A stretch of DNA of 64,000 bases from Parapedobacter soli (GCF_025460835.1 NZ_JAMXAY010000019.1:17754-81753), one strand, 5' to 3'; positions 1 through 8,970 are shown, counted from the stretch's first letter. The notes: generated by a model not told the origin, from the letters alone. Made by a program: numbers and translations.

Positions 1-2
1 GG

Positions 3-398
3 ATAAATACTTGGTTCAGGTACTTCGGTTTTGGGTTCAGTTTGTTGTGGCGTGGTATGACAAGGGTTAGTTGGAATCAGGTTGTCTTCGGGTTTACGTT
101 ATTGCGGCCTCCTTTGTTTTTATTCCTCCTGTTGGCTGTTGTCTTTATGGTTGTAAACCTATTCATAAATCCACTATATGCTATGGCTTGGTTGGTGGCT
201 TTAGTGGTTTTTGTATTGGGTTTTTTTGTTGCTCTCTCGGTTTCCGATACTGACCGTCGGATTTACAGTGCGTTAATAGGCATACCGCTGTTTATATTCT
301 ATCAGCTGGCATCACTCATCAAAGCAGGTAAGGCAAATGAAATATCCGTGGCGACACGGCATTATCAACGAAAGCAAGTAGAAGATGTGGAACGGTAA
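3..398 (+). CDS. Glycosyltransferase, C-terminal membrane part (5' end outside window)
   Basis: The reading frame is open to the left edge, so this is the last ~131 residues of a longer protein. It shows an amphipathic Trp/Arg-rich stretch followed by about three hydrophobic segments (RPPLFLFLLLAVVFMVVNLF, a second around MAWLVALVVFVLGFFVAL, a third around SALIGIPLFIFYQLASL) and a basic tail. This is the usual end of a membrane-bound family 2 glycosyltransferase of the cellulose/hyaluronan-synthase type, but the catalytic part is not visible, so the assignment rests on the membrane pattern and on context. It overlaps the next gene by 14 bases, which suggests one operon with the genes up to 5475. 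It could instead be another polytopic polysaccharide protein. Confidence 0.5.
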   Translation: MNTWFRYFGFGFSLLWRGMTRVSWNQVVFGFTLLRPPLFLFLLLAVVFMVVNLFINPLYAMAWLVALVVFVLGFFVALSVSDTDRRIYSALIGIPLFIFYQLASLIKAGKANEISVATRHYQRKQVEDVER

Positions 399-987
399 AA
401 AGAAGCTGATCAAGCGGAGAGAAGTGCTCATTGCTTTGTTACTGATAGCGGTTAGTGTATGTGTTGGCATCTTCTTCAAATTTTCCAAACGGAGCAGGTA
501 TCCGCAAGCGGATTTATCCAAATTGCCTTCATTTGCGGAGAGTGTGGACGAATTGGCAGAAACTATTATCCCGGAGACCGATACCCCGGGGGCAAAATCG
601 TCCGGTGTGGGAGCCACGGTGTTGTTGCTTGTTGAACATTGTTTGGGCGAAGAAGAACAATATGTTTTTTTACGTGGATTGATGGAACTTGATGAATACT
701 GCATGGGCAAATTCGGTAACGTTTTCGCTCGCTGTGATAGTGTGGCGAAGTTGCAGACACTCAACCATTTTGAATCCAGCGCAATGTTTGGAGGTTGGTT
801 TATCACCAAAGTTAGACAACGATTATTCGGTAAACCGTTTATTGTACTGGTTAAGGATATCTGTGTGACGGCTTACTGCCGATCAATGGAAGGAGCAACT
901 CAGGCGCTTGCATACGATCCTGTTCCGGCCCGGTACGATGCATGTACGCAGATGGCAAAAGGACAGTGTTCTTGGGCATTGGTTTAA
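385..987 (+). CDS. Gluconate 2-dehydrogenase subunit 3-like protein
   Basis: A 200-residue protein with one N-terminal membrane segment (about residues 14-32) preceded by KRRE, which resembles a degenerate twin-arginine or anchor signal. The body contains LAETIIPETDTPGAKSSGVG (about residues 57-76), the hallmark of the gluconate 2-dehydrogenase subunit 3 family. Members of that family are small periplasmic partners needed for maturation or export of membrane GMC-type flavoprotein dehydrogenases. A GMC oxidoreductase lies three genes downstream at 3793, so the two probably form one enzyme. The start overlaps the upstream gene by 14 bases. The substrate is unknown; because the operon is for polysaccharide export, a sugar or glycan-linked substrate is an inference only. 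Confidence 0.75.
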   Translation: MWNGKKKLIKRREVLIALLLIAVSVCVGIFFKFSKRSRYPQADLSKLPSFAESVDELAETIIPETDTPGAKSSGVGATVLLLVEHCLGEEEQYVFLRGLMELDEYCMGKFGNVFARCDSVAKLQTLNHFESSAMFGGWFITKVRQRLFGKPFIVLVKDICVTAYCRSMEGATQALAYDPVPARYDACTQMAKGQCSWALV

Positions 988-1008
988 TGTGAAGAGATAA
1001 AATGGCTG

Positions 1009-2532
1009 ATGAGAGACATGTTAGCGTTAAGAAAAAAGGCGAAGTATACTAAATGGTTTAATACACGGCACTTGACGGGAGATCTGAAAGCAAAATCAAT
1101 CAAGGGGGGAATTAACACCATGCTTTCGCAATTTTTATCTTTTGGAATGAATATCTTATCGACGATGGTAATGGCGAGGCTGGTAGCGCCGGAGAGTTTT
1201 GGATTGGTAGGTATGGTCACGGCATTTACGGGTTTTGTTTTGATTTTCAAAGATTTAGGTTTTACATCGGCGGTAGTCCAGAAGACCATTATTGGCCAAA
1301 AGCAAATCAGTACGCTATTTTGGTTTAATTTAGGCGTTTCGCTAATAATATCATTGATTATTGTTGCTCTAGGGCCGTTTTTAGTGTCTTTTTATAATGA
1401 ACCTCGCCTTCTCAATATTACACTAGCATTGGGAGGGACGGTAGTTTTGACGGGATCAGTATTGCAACACGGAGCCTTAATGAAACGACAAATGCGTTTT
1501 AAAAGGCTTTCGGCTATACATCTGGTAGCTACTGCTATCAGTATCATCATTGGTATTGTGATGGCTCTGTTAAAATTTGACTACTGGGCCTTAATTGGTA
1601 TCTCGGCGGGATACTCCCTATCATACACTATTTTGCTTTGGGTATTATGCGATTGGCGGCCAAGCTTCAATTTTCAGTTTGATCGGGTGAAAGATCTTTT
1701 ACGTTTTGGGGCCGGGGTAACGGGCTTCGATTTAGTGAACTATTTTTCACGAAATGCCGATAACGCGCTCATTGGCCGATATTTCGGATCTGTCGCACTT
1801 GGGTTGTATGGGAAATCTTATCAGTTGTTGATGTTACCAATCACCCAACTTCGGGCACCATTAAATGCGGTTGCGCTTCCTGCACTGAGCTCATTGAAAA
1901 ATCAATTTGAACGGTATCGAGAGTTTTATATACGTTATAACTTCACATTGGCATTTATTTCTATGCCTGTGGTTGTATTTCTGATGATTTTTTCCAAAGA
2001 AGTAGTGGAACTTATTTTGGGTGAGGAATGGTTGGAAGCTTCACGTATTTTTCAATTATTGGCAGTCAGTGCACTGATACAGCCAGTAGCTGGGACTACA
2101 GGCGTTGTTATGATTACCATGGGTTATACCAAGAGATATTTTATTTGGGGAATTGTTAGTGCAGTAGTTACGATTAGTGCATTTTTAATTGGAATGAACT
2201 GGGGGGTGGATGGGATGGTCGTCGCCTATGCAATATCGAATTACTTGATGTTGGTACCCACATTAATATTTTGTTTCAAAGGGACACCAATTTCGTTGTC
2301 TCATTTTTTTCGCGCATGTATTCTGCCGTTTGCCTTTTCTATTTTTGCTGGAATAGTATGTTGGCTACTCAAACAGGCTTTACCTGATTTTCATCTTATA
2401 CCTTTGTTGATTCTTGGGTTGGTTGTTGGTTCAGTTTGTTATTTGGTCCCTTGGAGTGTCTCAAGCTATTCGCGTCATAAATTAAAACAGATATTGGAAA
2501 TTAAACAATTTTTGGGTAGGGAGAGACGATAA
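1009..2532 (+). CDS. WzxC-type polysaccharide flippase (MOP family)
   Basis: A 507-residue polytopic membrane protein with about 12-14 hydrophobic segments. The N-terminal region, with NTMLSQFLSFGMNILSTMVM and then ARLVAPESFGLVGMVTAFTG, is typical of the Polysacc_synt_3/WzxC branch of MOP flippases. These move undecaprenyl-linked repeat units or polysaccharide precursors across the inner membrane. The length fits the family. It sits 21 bases after the subunit-3-like gene and 55 bases before a glycosyltransferase, in the same orientation, so it belongs to the polysaccharide operon. A second, different MOP flippase is encoded at 9077-10417. The start at 1009 is an ATG; an upstream ATG at about 1002 in another frame is ignored. 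Confidence 0.85.
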   Translation: MRDMLALRKKAKYTKWFNTRHLTGDLKAKSIKGGINTMLSQFLSFGMNILSTMVMARLVAPESFGLVGMVTAFTGFVLIFKDLGFTSAVVQKTIIGQKQISTLFWFNLGVSLIISLIIVALGPFLVSFYNEPRLLNITLALGGTVVLTGSVLQHGALMKRQMRFKRLSAIHLVATAISIIIGIVMALLKFDYWALIGISAGYSLSYTILLWVLCDWRPSFNFQFDRVKDLLRFGAGVTGFDLVNYFSRNADNALIGRYFGSVALGLYGKSYQLLMLPITQLRAPLNAVALPALSSLKNQFERYREFYIRYNFTLAFISMPVVVFLMIFSKEVVELILGEEWLEASRIFQLLAVSALIQPVAGTTGVVMITMGYTKRYFIWGIVSAVVTISAFLIGMNWGVDGMVVAYAISNYLMLVPTLIFCFKGTPISLSHFFRACILPFAFSIFAGIVCWLLKQALPDFHLIPLLILGLVVGSVCYLVPWSVSSYSRHKLKQILEIKQFLGRERR

Positions 2533-2587
2533 AGTAATATTTGGTAGTGCGATTGGGCTTATATGAAAGTAAATAAATTTGAGTAGT

Positions 2588-3787
2588 ATGTCTAAAAAAC
2601 TTAATTTTATATTTGTTGGTTTACAACGCATCTTTACTGATCGTGAATCTACCGCTACCAGCATTGCCAAGCAGTTAGCGAAGGAACATAATGTGCTGTA
2701 TGTGAATTCGCCTATAGATAGGCGGTCATATCTGTTAGGTAGTTCTGATCAATTCGTTAATCAACACATAACGCGAATAAAGCATAAGACAGAAACTTTG
2801 GAAAAGGTAGGCAACAGCCTATGGGTACTTTATCCGAAATGTATTATTGAATCAATCAACTGGATACCGAACACAATGCTTTTCTCGCTGTTAAATAAAA
2901 TTAACAACCAAAGGTTTGCAAAGGAAATCAAGGAAACCATCAAATACTTGAAATTCCGAGACTACATTATTGTCAATGACAAGGATATTTTTAGGAGCTT
3001 TTACCTCAAGGAGATACTTAAACCGATGAAATATGTTTACCTTGATCGTGATTATATTATTGGAATGGATTATTGGAAGCGCCATGGATCCGTACTCGAA
3101 CCTCTATTGATGCAAAAATCAGACATTATATTGTGTAATTCGCACGGATTCCGACAGCGTGCTTTGAAGCAGAATCCCAAGTCATATTATATCGGGAATG
3201 GTTGTAATATCGAACACTTTGACTACAGGAATACATATTCGATACCTCATGATTTAATGGGGCTGACCGACAAACCAATTGTTGGTTACGTGGGGGCCTT
3301 ATTGGAAATCCGATTGGATATAGATTTGTTACTGTATTTAGCCGAATTAAGACCAGAATGGAATTTCGTTTTGGTAGGAAGAGAAGATATTGTTTTTCAA
3401 AATAGTAAATTACATGCTTTCGATAATGTTTATTTCTTGGGTCAAAAGGACACAGCACTCACTCCGGCATATATAAATTACTTTGACGTGTGTATCAATC
3501 CGCAGCTAATCAATGAAATCACTAATGATAATTACCCTTTGAAAATTGACGAATATTTGGCGATGGGAAAACCGGTTGTAGCTATGGAAACAAACGTGAT
3601 GCGCGAAGTGTTTAGCTCAGTGACTTACTTGGCTACAAATTATCATGATTTTTTAGTTCAGATTGAGAAAGCATTGAATATAGGCGACGAGGCAGAGCAA
3701 CATAGACGTATAATGCTGGCTCACTCTCATAGTTGGTCATCTATAGTTGAGCGGGTTCTGGATATTATCGAAAAGGACTGTGCCTGA
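2588..3787 (+). CDS. Glycosyltransferase, GT4-like
   Basis: About 399 residues. The C-terminal half has the nucleotide-sugar-binding layout of GT-B glycosyltransferases: IVGYVGALLEIRLDIDLL near the domain start, NFVLVGRE, VYFLGQKD, and the donor-site motif PLKIDEYLAMGKPVVAME. Family members of this kind transfer sugars to lipid-linked or glycan acceptors at the cytoplasmic face. An in-frame TTG at 2579 would extend it by three residues, but the ATG at 2588 is preferred. It ends 5 bases before the GMC oxidoreductase start, so the two genes are very probably cotranscribed. Sugar donor and acceptor cannot be read from the sequence. Confidence 0.78.
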   Translation: MSKKLNFIFVGLQRIFTDRESTATSIAKQLAKEHNVLYVNSPIDRRSYLLGSSDQFVNQHITRIKHKTETLEKVGNSLWVLYPKCIIESINWIPNTMLFSLLNKINNQRFAKEIKETIKYLKFRDYIIVNDKDIFRSFYLKEILKPMKYVYLDRDYIIGMDYWKRHGSVLEPLLMQKSDIILCNSHGFRQRALKQNPKSYYIGNGCNIEHFDYRNTYSIPHDLMGLTDKPIVGYVGALLEIRLDIDLLLYLAELRPEWNFVLVGREDIVFQNSKLHAFDNVYFLGQKDTALTPAYINYFDVCINPQLINEITNDNYPLKIDEYLAMGKPVVAMETNVMREVFSSVTYLATNYHDFLVQIEKALNIGDEAEQHRRIMLAHSHSWSSIVERVLDIIEKDCA

Positions 3788-3792
3788 CAGGA

Positions 3793-5475
3793 ATGAACGT
3801 ACGTTCGGATAATAATATGACTTACGATGCCATCGTTATCGGATCGGGCATCAGCGGTGGCTGGGCGGCGAAAGAGTTATGTGAAAGAGGGTTGAAGACG
3901 TTGGTGCTTGAAAGGGGTAGGGATGTTAGGCACCCTGTTGATTATCCCACAGCTATGTTAAATCCGTGGGACTTCGACTTTCGCCTAAATAATACCATAG
4001 TTGACATAAGAAAGAGTCCCATCCAAAGCATGGGATTTGATGAAAGCACCAAACATTTTTATGTATCAGACGATGAACATCCCTATACCCAGGTAAAACC
4101 ATTCAATTGGTTCCGTGGTTATCAGGTGGGAGGACGGTCATTGATTTGGGGACGGCAATGTTACCGGTTGAGTGACTTAGACTTTGAGGCTAACAGCAAA
4201 GACGGTTATGGTGTCGATTGGCCAATCCGTTATGCTGATTTAAAACCGTGGTATGATTATGTTGAGTCTTTTGTCGGTATCAGCGGGAAGGCTGAGCGAC
4301 TTCCTCAATTGCCGGATGGGGTTTTTCTTCCTCCGATGGAGCTTAATTGTGTTGAACAACATCTTGCTGATGAAATTAGGAAAACAGGACGGGTGCTTAC
4401 TGCTGCACGGGTAGCTAATCTTACCAAAGGTTGGAAGGGGAGAGGCCCTTGTCAGTACCGTAATCTTTGTGCCCGCGGTTGTCCGTACGGCGGTTACTTC
4501 AGTAGTAACAGTGCTACTATTCCCGCGGCATTCGCCACTGGTAATCTTTCCCTTCGGCCATTTTCCGTAGCTAAGGAACTCATATTTGATGACGACACCC
4601 AGCGGGTGTCGGGTGTCCGTGTAGTGGATGCCGTAACACTTGAAGAAGTTGAGTTTTTCTCACGGATTTTGTTTGTCAACGCCTCCACGATCAATACGAC
4701 GGCCTTGCTCCTGGCTTCAAAATCAAATCGATTCCCCAATGGGCTTGGCAACGATAGCGGTCAACTTGGCAGAAACCTGATGGATCACCATTCGTCTGCC
4801 GGAGCAGAGGGTGTTTACCATGGCTTTAAAGATCGGTTTTACAAGGGGAGAAGACCCTGCGGTTTTCTAATCCCCCGGTATCGGAATCTCGAAAAGTCTC
4901 CTCCTGCGTCCTTCTTGCGTGGATATCAGGTGCAAGGCGTAGGTGGCCGTGAAGGGTGGCAGGAGCGGAAAGGGGAGCCTGGGTTTGGTAGGGGGTTTAA
5001 AGAACGATTGGTGACGCCAGGTGACTGGAAAATCTGGATGGGGGGATGGGGAGAATGTTTGCCCAATTCAAATAACCGCATTACGTTGGATGAAACTCAA
5101 CCCGATAAATGGGGGATGCCCCGTATAATAATCGATTTTGCATTTGGTGAAAATGAGGAGGTAATGCAGGCGGATATCCAAAGTAGCTGCTCAGAAATGC
5201 TTGAACAGGCGGGGTTTCGGAATGTAAGAGTTTTCAACTATGTAAAACCCGGGGGGAGTACCGTGCATGAAATGGGAACTGCCCGTATGGGACATGACCC
5301 TGCAACATCCGTACTCAACGGGTTTAATCAGTTACATGCGGTAAAAAATGTGTTTATTACTGATGGAAGCTGTATGACGTCATCGGCCTGTCAAAACCCG
5401 TCGTTGACCTATATGGCGCTGACCGCTCGGGCTTGTGCATACGCAGTTGAGCAGATTAAGAATAAAGAACTATAG
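3793..5475 (+). CDS. GMC family FAD-dependent oxidoreductase
   Basis: 560 residues. The N-terminus carries the FAD Rossmann motif GSGISGGWAA (about residues 17-26) and LVLERG. The middle has the Cys-rich stretch CQYRNLCARGCPYGGYFSSN seen in membrane sugar/alcohol dehydrogenases of the gluconate 2-dehydrogenase flavoprotein type. The C-terminal GMC domain ends with HEMGTARMGHDP and NVFITDGSCMTSSACQNPSL, including the His and Asn positions usually catalytic in GMC enzymes. It should oxidise an alcohol or sugar hydroxyl with FAD. The subunit-3-like protein at 385 is its likely partner. A second ATG eight codons in (3817, MTYDAIVIG) is an alternative start. Its 3' end faces the GT8 gene tail-to-tail with 7 bases between. 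Confidence 0.88.
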   Translation: MNVRSDNNMTYDAIVIGSGISGGWAAKELCERGLKTLVLERGRDVRHPVDYPTAMLNPWDFDFRLNNTIVDIRKSPIQSMGFDESTKHFYVSDDEHPYTQVKPFNWFRGYQVGGRSLIWGRQCYRLSDLDFEANSKDGYGVDWPIRYADLKPWYDYVESFVGISGKAERLPQLPDGVFLPPMELNCVEQHLADEIRKTGRVLTAARVANLTKGWKGRGPCQYRNLCARGCPYGGYFSSNSATIPAAFATGNLSLRPFSVAKELIFDDDTQRVSGVRVVDAVTLEEVEFFSRILFVNASTINTTALLLASKSNRFPNGLGNDSGQLGRNLMDHHSSAGAEGVYHGFKDRFYKGRRPCGFLIPRYRNLEKSPPASFLRGYQVQGVGGREGWQERKGEPGFGRGFKERLVTPGDWKIWMGGWGECLPNSNNRITLDETQPDKWGMPRIIIDFAFGENEEVMQADIQSSCSEMLEQAGFRNVRVFNYVKPGGSTVHEMGTARMGHDPATSVLNGFNQLHAVKNVFITDGSCMTSSACQNPSLTYMALTARACAYAVEQIKNKEL

Positions 5476-5482
5476 ATAGGGA

Positions 5483-6373
5483 TCAGGAGAATAATTTCCG
5501 GAAGTATTTTTTACTTATGTTAAGTGCCAACTGCAATTTTCTTCTGTATTCGCTGATCGGTTTAAAGCCCCGGAAAGGGGTTTGGTTTAGGTAATCAAAA
5601 AATTCATTTTTCCAACGTTCTTTTGAGTAACATGACCTGAATATCGGTTTGATGTGAAGGAAGTGGAGAAGATAAGGATTTTCATGTTCAGCAGAGGCGG
5701 ACCAGTTCCATCGTGGATCAACCATATGCCAGGCATTGGCAAAAACTACATTTAGTCCATATTGATCGGGTAGTATGACGTATTCCTTATACTTGATAAG
5801 TGCGTCAATCACTCGACTTGAAATAGATTGTTCGCGCCATCTCTTGGTGTCGATAACCAATACGCCTGAATTGAAATACGGTGTATCGCTTGACAAACCT
5901 AATTCCTGATAATTCGGTATCCCCCCCCAAGGACTGGTTACCGTCTTCCCGATGTCTTGTACCGCACCAATAGTGTACTCACCGAGGTCAATGCCCCACA
6001 ATTCACTTATATCGGTCCGGACAATTGTATCTACATCGATATAAATTAATCTGTCGATTTCCTGGTTTACTATGTACGGGGCAAATATGCGGTAATAAAT
6101 GGTTGGCGGGAAGCTAGAGCTGTCTGGTGGAAGAGTTAATCCCGGAGGAATAATATTGTTACGATCTATCCAGATTAGGGAAATACGTGTAGGATCGACT
6201 GTTTGACGTAATTTTTGCTTATTTATTGTTGAGATATTGTCGTCAATGATGTAAAAATCAATAAGTTCGGTGGTTTTGTGGTTGATGTCAATTGATTTAA
6301 GAAGAGCGGCAATCAAAATCGCATAATGATTGTTGCTTGCAACGATAAGGGAAATAGTTTGGTCAGAAATCAT
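5483..6373 (-). CDS. Glycosyltransferase family 8 (LgtC-like)
   Basis: 296 residues. It shows the GT8 pattern: N-terminal SLIVASNNHYAILIAALLKSI, then DRLIYIDVDTIVRTDISELW with the metal-binding DxD (DVD, about residue 115), PYFNSGVLVIDTKRW, ILPDQYGLNVVF and a C-terminal HFLHIKPIF. Enzymes of this family are retaining glycosyltransferases using UDP-Gal or UDP-Glc, often in lipopolysaccharide assembly. It lies 135 bases downstream of the GT2 gene at 7363 on the same strand. No -7 element or palindrome is seen in that gap, so it is probably read from the 7363 promoter. Donor specificity is not determined. Confidence 0.88.
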   Translation of the reverse strand: MISDQTISLIVASNNHYAILIAALLKSIDINHKTTELIDFYIIDDNISTINKQKLRQTVDPTRISLIWIDRNNIIPPGLTLPPDSSSFPPTIYYRIFAPYIVNQEIDRLIYIDVDTIVRTDISELWGIDLGEYTIGAVQDIGKTVTSPWGGIPNYQELGLSSDTPYFNSGVLVIDTKRWREQSISSRVIDALIKYKEYVILPDQYGLNVVFANAWHMVDPRWNWSASAEHENPYLLHFLHIKPIFRSCYSKERWKNEFFDYLNQTPFRGFKPISEYRRKLQLALNISKKYFRKLFS

Positions 6374-6508
6374 TGAACGTATTCGTTAACGTAAGTAGCT
6401 GCCTCAGTTCTAATTAAGAAGGATAAAGTTGAAGCTCATTAATCAATAATGGTTTGTAATAAGTTCCCGCTTTGCGGTTCAGTATTTTTAATTTGCGCCT
6501 GAATAAAT
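6374..6508. other. Short intergenic gap between GT2 and GT8 genes
   Basis: AT-rich, 135 bases. No TAnnTTTG element, no TTGTAG palindrome and no strong hairpin with a T-run were found on the minus strand, which supports cotranscription of the two glycosyltransferase genes. Confidence 0.4.
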
Positions 6509-7363
6509 CTAGTTTTTAGAAGTTTTAGTGTCATGTGGGGGCAAGGGGCTGAGCATAGAAGAAAGGCGTTTGAGCTCCTTTTTGATGCGCCTGCCTATTG
6601 CCTTAGAAAAACTCCCATCACGCTGTAATGTACGGGGCCTTGTCCATACCCGGGCACGGTTGTTTTTCATTTGTTTTACCTTGCCGAACTGCATTAAGTC
6701 AAAGCAGAGACGGCCATCGTCGCCCCATATCTTATACATAACGTAGCCTACTTTAAGCCCCAATTCTTTAACATACCCCATACTGATACCGTATGCATTC
6801 AAATACGGACGCTTGAAGTGTCGTACTTCGGCAATTGCATCTTTCATCCGTTCAAGAAAGAAGAGCTTCCAGCGGGAGTAACCGGCTTCAGGTATAAACG
6901 AATATCGGCCATATACACACACTACATTGTCTTTCACGAGGACTGCCATCATCTCATCCAGCCAACACGATGGGTAAATACAGTCTGCGTCGGCCAGTAA
7001 AATGTACTTGCCTCGTGCTTTCTCTTGTCCTAACTGACGGGCGGGTCCGCAACCTTGTATGGGTTGAAAAAAACTGATAATATCTAACCGATCCAACGTT
7101 TCTTGTGTCTTGTCTGTTGAATTGTTATTAACGACGATAATTTCAAATGGTATTTTGGTTTCAAGAGCAGATAGACTTGAGATACAGTTTAAAATGTTTG
7201 TTTCTTCATTCCAGGCAGCGATAAGTATGGAAACTTGCGGCTCGGGATGCGCGTGGTGGGCTAATCGCTGGTTTATCTCGTCAAAGATATATGGCGGAAT
7301 CTCCGCAACAGTCTGAAAGTTGTTATTATGCTGTGTAATCCAATTTGGTGTGGTAAACATCAT
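6509..7363 (-). CDS. Glycosyltransferase family 2
   Basis: 284 residues with a GT-A fold signature: VSILIAAWNEETNILNCISS (about residues 44-63), FEIIVVNNNSTDKTQE, and LLADADCIYPSCWLDEM with the DAD metal site (about residue 125). There is no obvious membrane segment, so it is probably a cytoplasmic or membrane-associated sugar transferase. Two adjacent ATG codons (7363 and 7360) are possible starts. Upstream is one of the shared TTGTAG-N8-CTACAA repeats, at the standard distance from a -7 TACATTTG, so the gene appears to belong to the NRPS/PKS regulon. It could modify the peptide product or a surface glycan. Confidence 0.85.
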   Translation of the reverse strand: MMFTTPNWITQHNNNFQTVAEIPPYIFDEINQRLAHHAHPEPQVSILIAAWNEETNILNCISSLSALETKIPFEIIVVNNNSTDKTQETLDRLDIISFFQPIQGCGPARQLGQEKARGKYILLADADCIYPSCWLDEMMAVLVKDNVVCVYGRYSFIPEAGYSRWKLFFLERMKDAIAEVRHFKRPYLNAYGISMGYVKELGLKVGYVMYKIWGDDGRLCFDLMQFGKVKQMKNNRARVWTRPRTLQRDGSFSKAIGRRIKKELKRLSSMLSPLPPHDTKTSKN

Positions 7364-7389
7364 TGAATAGCGTTTAATACTGTATTATC

Positions 7390-7465
7390 CAAATGTAGGC
7401 GTTATAACAGCTACTCAACATGTAGATGAGACTAAAAATACTGATTTGTAGTACAAGAACTACAG
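7390..7465 (-). promoter_or_regulatory. Palindrome plus -7 element in front of GT2 (7363)
   Basis: The inverted repeat TTGTAG-TACAAGAA-CTACAG is at 7446-7465. On the minus strand a perfect -7 element TACATTTG runs 7397 to 7390. The palindrome centre (7455.5) is 58.5 bases from the first T of the -7 element. A TTG lies 18 bases upstream of the -7 element, a less usual spacing. The expected transcription start is near 7386, about 20 bases before the ATG. Confidence 0.75.
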
Positions 7466-7476
7466 GGGGAATCGCA

Positions 7477-8943
7477 TTATTCGACGGCACCGACGGAGGG
7501 AGAGCGGGTATTACGCGACTGGTTATAAAAATCATATGTCACCAGTGTTGTACCTCGCCCTTGGCCCTTCGCTTTGGATGTGCTATTAAGCTTAAGTTCT
7601 TTTTCATCAATAATTCCCGCTTCTTTAGATGTACTGAAATACAGGTTGTTTGATAAGGTTAGCGCATCCTTTGCAATAGACATATAGCTGACGAAATTAC
7701 TTTCGGGGTGAGGGGTGGGTAGGTTGAAAGCGAGGTTGTTGAAGACTTGGCATGTACCGCCAAAAAGCCGATAAGCATCCACGACAACACCGTACCAATC
7801 TCGTGATAGATTCAGATTGCCACAGGTATTGTTGAAAATCTTAATATTAGTAAATGTGGTCTTTCCGGCGATCATGCTACTCTCAAATGATTGGACTTCA
7901 AAAGCCGAATATTTTCTGGAGTTCACCACGATGTTATTATAAATTTGAGTTTCCATCGGGGTGTTGCCTACGCTGACGCTCCATGCCCGTAACGCGTTTC
8001 CCTGGTGATCACTGATGTAATTATTATAGAAGCGGCCATTTCCGTTTAAAAGGAATACTGCATTGTGGTCATCATTCTCCATATTTATATTCTGAAACAC
8101 ATTATGGTGAACATGATAATCTACCACCATACCGATGTTTACCACATTTTTTGCTTTTGGGGCGTTGCGATATGTAACATGAGATATCTCTAGGTTTTTG
8201 ACTAAACCTTGAATTGTAGAGCCGCTAATCCCACCACTGAAATGGATTAATGCTCCTGTATTGTTAGCCTTTAAATAAGAGAAAGAGATATTATTTGAAT
8301 AGGAGTCGGGGCTTCCATCATAGGGTGTTTTGTTATTATAAGAAATCACATAATCCCCGATATTTTTAAATTCAATATGTGTAATGCCTATGTCATCGAT
8401 TGTGCCGTCCAGAATAATTGCCCGGAATTCATTGTCTCTAAACAAGAAGCCGTGCTCAATGCCAGAGTTACCGTTTCCGCGGATATCGACATATGCGACA
8501 TCAGAAATTAGCATGTGATTACGAAGGCCCACCACCTCAACCAATCCATCGTTGGTGATTTGAATCGGACAGCCCTTTTGACCTTTTAGATTCTTAATTT
8601 GGATATTTGTATAGATTCCTCTTTTAATTGCAATAGGAGTGTGGCAATCGTACTTTTCATTGTTTCCATCAATTATGAGCCTCCCATTTGCGTCACCGGA
8701 AAGTATAATGCTGGATGTTGGTTCTTGTTCTGGTTCATCAGCTTCGGTTGTATCTTGTTCAGTGTCTGTCGGTGTTTTGATTGTCCCTTCGGTGTCTTCT
8801 GCAGGAATCTCCGTTAGTTTATCGGCCGCAATGGCCTCCTTTTCGCACGAAGAAAGCGAAGTCAATACAACGAGGCAACTGATAATAACTATAAGAATTT
8901 TACCCAAAGCGCCTAAATCAAGGTGTCCGTATTTCACAAGCAA
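7477..8943 (-). CDS. Right-handed beta-helix lipoprotein
   Basis: Up to 488 residues. The N-terminus has a hydrophobic signal (KILIVIISCLVVLTSLSSC) ending in a lipobox Cys, then a Thr/Glu/Asp-rich linker of ~45 residues. The body shows repeated short strands with Asn/Gly turns (LISDVAYVDIRGNG, HIEFKNIGDYVISYNN, ISFSYLKANNTGALIHFSGG, AFEVQSFESSMIAG), the look of a parallel beta-helix as in pectate-lyase-like or chondroitinase-B-like proteins. It is probably a surface or periplasmic glycan-binding or glycan-cleaving protein; catalytic residues cannot be named. The start is uncertain: no ATG precedes the signal, and TTG 8943, GTG 8937 or TTG 8907 are options. A shared-type palindrome lies at 8951-8970. 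Confidence 0.7.
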   Translation of the reverse strand: MLVKYGHLDLGALGKILIVIISCLVVLTSLSSCEKEAIAADKLTEIPAEDTEGTIKTPTDTEQDTTEADEPEQEPTSSIILSGDANGRLIIDGNNEKYDCHTPIAIKRGIYTNIQIKNLKGQKGCPIQITNDGLVEVVGLRNHMLISDVAYVDIRGNGNSGIEHGFLFRDNEFRAIILDGTIDDIGITHIEFKNIGDYVISYNNKTPYDGSPDSYSNNISFSYLKANNTGALIHFSGGISGSTIQGLVKNLEISHVTYRNAPKAKNVVNIGMVVDYHVHHNVFQNINMENDDHNAVFLLNGNGRFYNNYISDHQGNALRAWSVSVGNTPMETQIYNNIVVNSRKYSAFEVQSFESSMIAGKTTFTNIKIFNNTCGNLNLSRDWYGVVVDAYRLFGGTCQVFNNLAFNLPTPHPESNFVSYMSIAKDALTLSNNLYFSTSKEAGIIDEKELKLNSTSKAKGQGRGTTLVTYDFYNQSRNTRSPSVGAVE

Positions 8944-8970
8944 AAAAAATTTGTAGTAATTTTACTACAA
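8941..8970 (-). promoter_or_regulatory. Palindrome next to a T-run: operator copy and/or terminator
   Basis: TTGTAG-TAATTTTA-CTACAA at 8951-8970 has the same arms as the other shared repeats and 9-base complementary arms. Read on the minus strand it is followed immediately by eight T (8949-8942), as in an intrinsic terminator for the flippase transcript ending at 9077. The standard -7 position 58.5 bases away holds TAAAATTC, a poor match that lies inside the signal-peptide coding region. It may be an operator, a terminator, or both. Confidence 0.5.

Noticed and set aside
312..809. 165-residue minus-strand frame opposite the subunit-3-like gene
   Set aside because: The plus-strand frame carries the family motif and the operon context; the minus frame has none.
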